Shown here one piece after another: positions 63,726 through 64,000 of a stretch of DNA of 64,000 nt. Every line of letters begins with the position of its first letter. The stretch's first letter is position 1. The notes under the pieces are model-generated. The model saw only the letters and a list, made by a program, of their open reading frames with translations. It made no database searches and was not told the origin of the DNA. Source of the DNA: an uncultured Hellea sp. (GTDB lineage: Bacteria > Pseudomonadota > Alphaproteobacteria > Caulobacterales > Maricaulaceae); NCBI GenBank assembly GCA_938007935.1, contig CALLMD010000005.1, positions 43,753 to 107,752 of the forward strand, read 5' to 3'. A program made the translations under genes and the position numbers.

Positions 63726-64000
63726 GGGCTCCGCCCTCACCTTCGGCAGGTTTGGGGCGGTAATGCTTAATCCAGTTTCCGCATCCTGGGTCAACACCGT
63801 TTAGCACATCTGCCGCGCGCACAGCAGGGACCAAACCATCATCAAGTACATTGACAATGGCCGAGGTCATACCCGCGCAAGCTAGCATAGGCAGGAAGGC
63901 ATTATTGACAGTATGACGGTTAGGCAGACCAAAGGCGACATTAGACGCTCCGCAGGTCGTGTTGACGCCCAGCTCATTGCGTAGGCGGTGCAGGAGACGG
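63688..64000 (-). CDS. Methyltetrahydrofolate:corrinoid methyltransferase, C-terminal part (cut by window edge)
   Basis: The frame is open from the right edge to a TAA at 63688. It encodes the end of a pterin-binding methyltransferase (MtgA/DHPS fold): LLHRLRNELGVNTTCGASN, VAFGLPNRHTVNNAFLP, then AGMTSAIVN and AADVLNGVDP. Such proteins move the methyl from methylcobalamin to THF, completing the MttB-type pathway. The last ~18 residues are Arg/Gly-rich (ARGRRSGGRRRRG). The GFA gene starts inside its 3' end. The corrinoid protein gene is not seen and is expected to the right. Confidence 0.85.
   Translation of the reverse strand, partial: RLLHRLRNELGVNTTCGASNVAFGLPNRHTVNNAFLPMLACAGMTSAIVNVLDDGLVPAVRAADVLNGVDPGCGNWIKHYRPKPAEGEGGARGRRSGGRRRRG

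Overview
The window looks like a chromosome segment from a marine, moderately AT-leaning alphaproteobacterium. The lineage clues are a GTTC-N7-GTTC LexA box directly in front of an imuA-imuB-dnaE2 mutagenesis cassette, the guaB-rsmB-guaA order, a 7-1-7 Fur-like operator on feoAB, and a catabolic set for methylated osmolytes typical of ocean alphaproteobacteria. I cannot fix the family or genus from sequence alone.

Layout. 1-6.8 kb (+): TRAP transporter permeases dctQ (cut by the left edge) and dctM, a lemA/M48 protease pair, and a large M16 lipoprotein peptidase closed by a clear terminator. 6.8-22.5 kb: housekeeping genes, namely parC, a DEAD-box helicase, the tight operon guaB-rsmB-guaA-GST-hydrolase, a GNAT acetyltransferase, tkt with a TIGR01244-type phosphatase/sulfurtransferase, and feoAB. 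22.6-29.5 kb: tRNA-Phe, a gene-poor stretch with GTCCCTA repeats, the SOS mutasome cassette, and a second gene-poor stretch holding a decayed P4-type integrase.

29.5-64 kb is largely metabolic and accessory. It contains heterotetrameric sarcosine oxidase soxBDAG, a Rieske oxygenase with a Glu bridging residue, an FAD oxidoreductase next to a DmdA-type (DMSP demethylase) protein, and a minus-strand operon of mostly uncharacterised genes. That operon carries a DpkA-like reductase, an aldehyde dehydrogenase, an M19 protein lacking several metal ligands, an unknown 568-residue protein, a DUF3726 protein and the stump of an enolase-superfamily gene. Further right are a TPR-sulfotransferase, a TonB receptor, two BCCT transporters, a fatty-acid/CoA block with metY, a LysR regulator, a PhnZ-like HD oxygenase, and a corrinoid methyltransferase operon (mtgA, GFA protein, mttB) running off the right edge.

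Together the right half encodes at least four, and probably five, demethylation chemistries for quaternary and tertiary methylated compounds. Two are THF-linked (Sox, DmdA), one is corrinoid-linked (MttB/MtgA), one is Rieske oxygenase, and one is a possible diiron HD oxygenase. Two onium-type transporters sit among them, as does metY, whose product can use methanethiol, the later product of DMSP demethylation. Several gene remnants (integrase, enolase-superfamily C-terminus, SDR C-terminus) show recent remodelling of this half.
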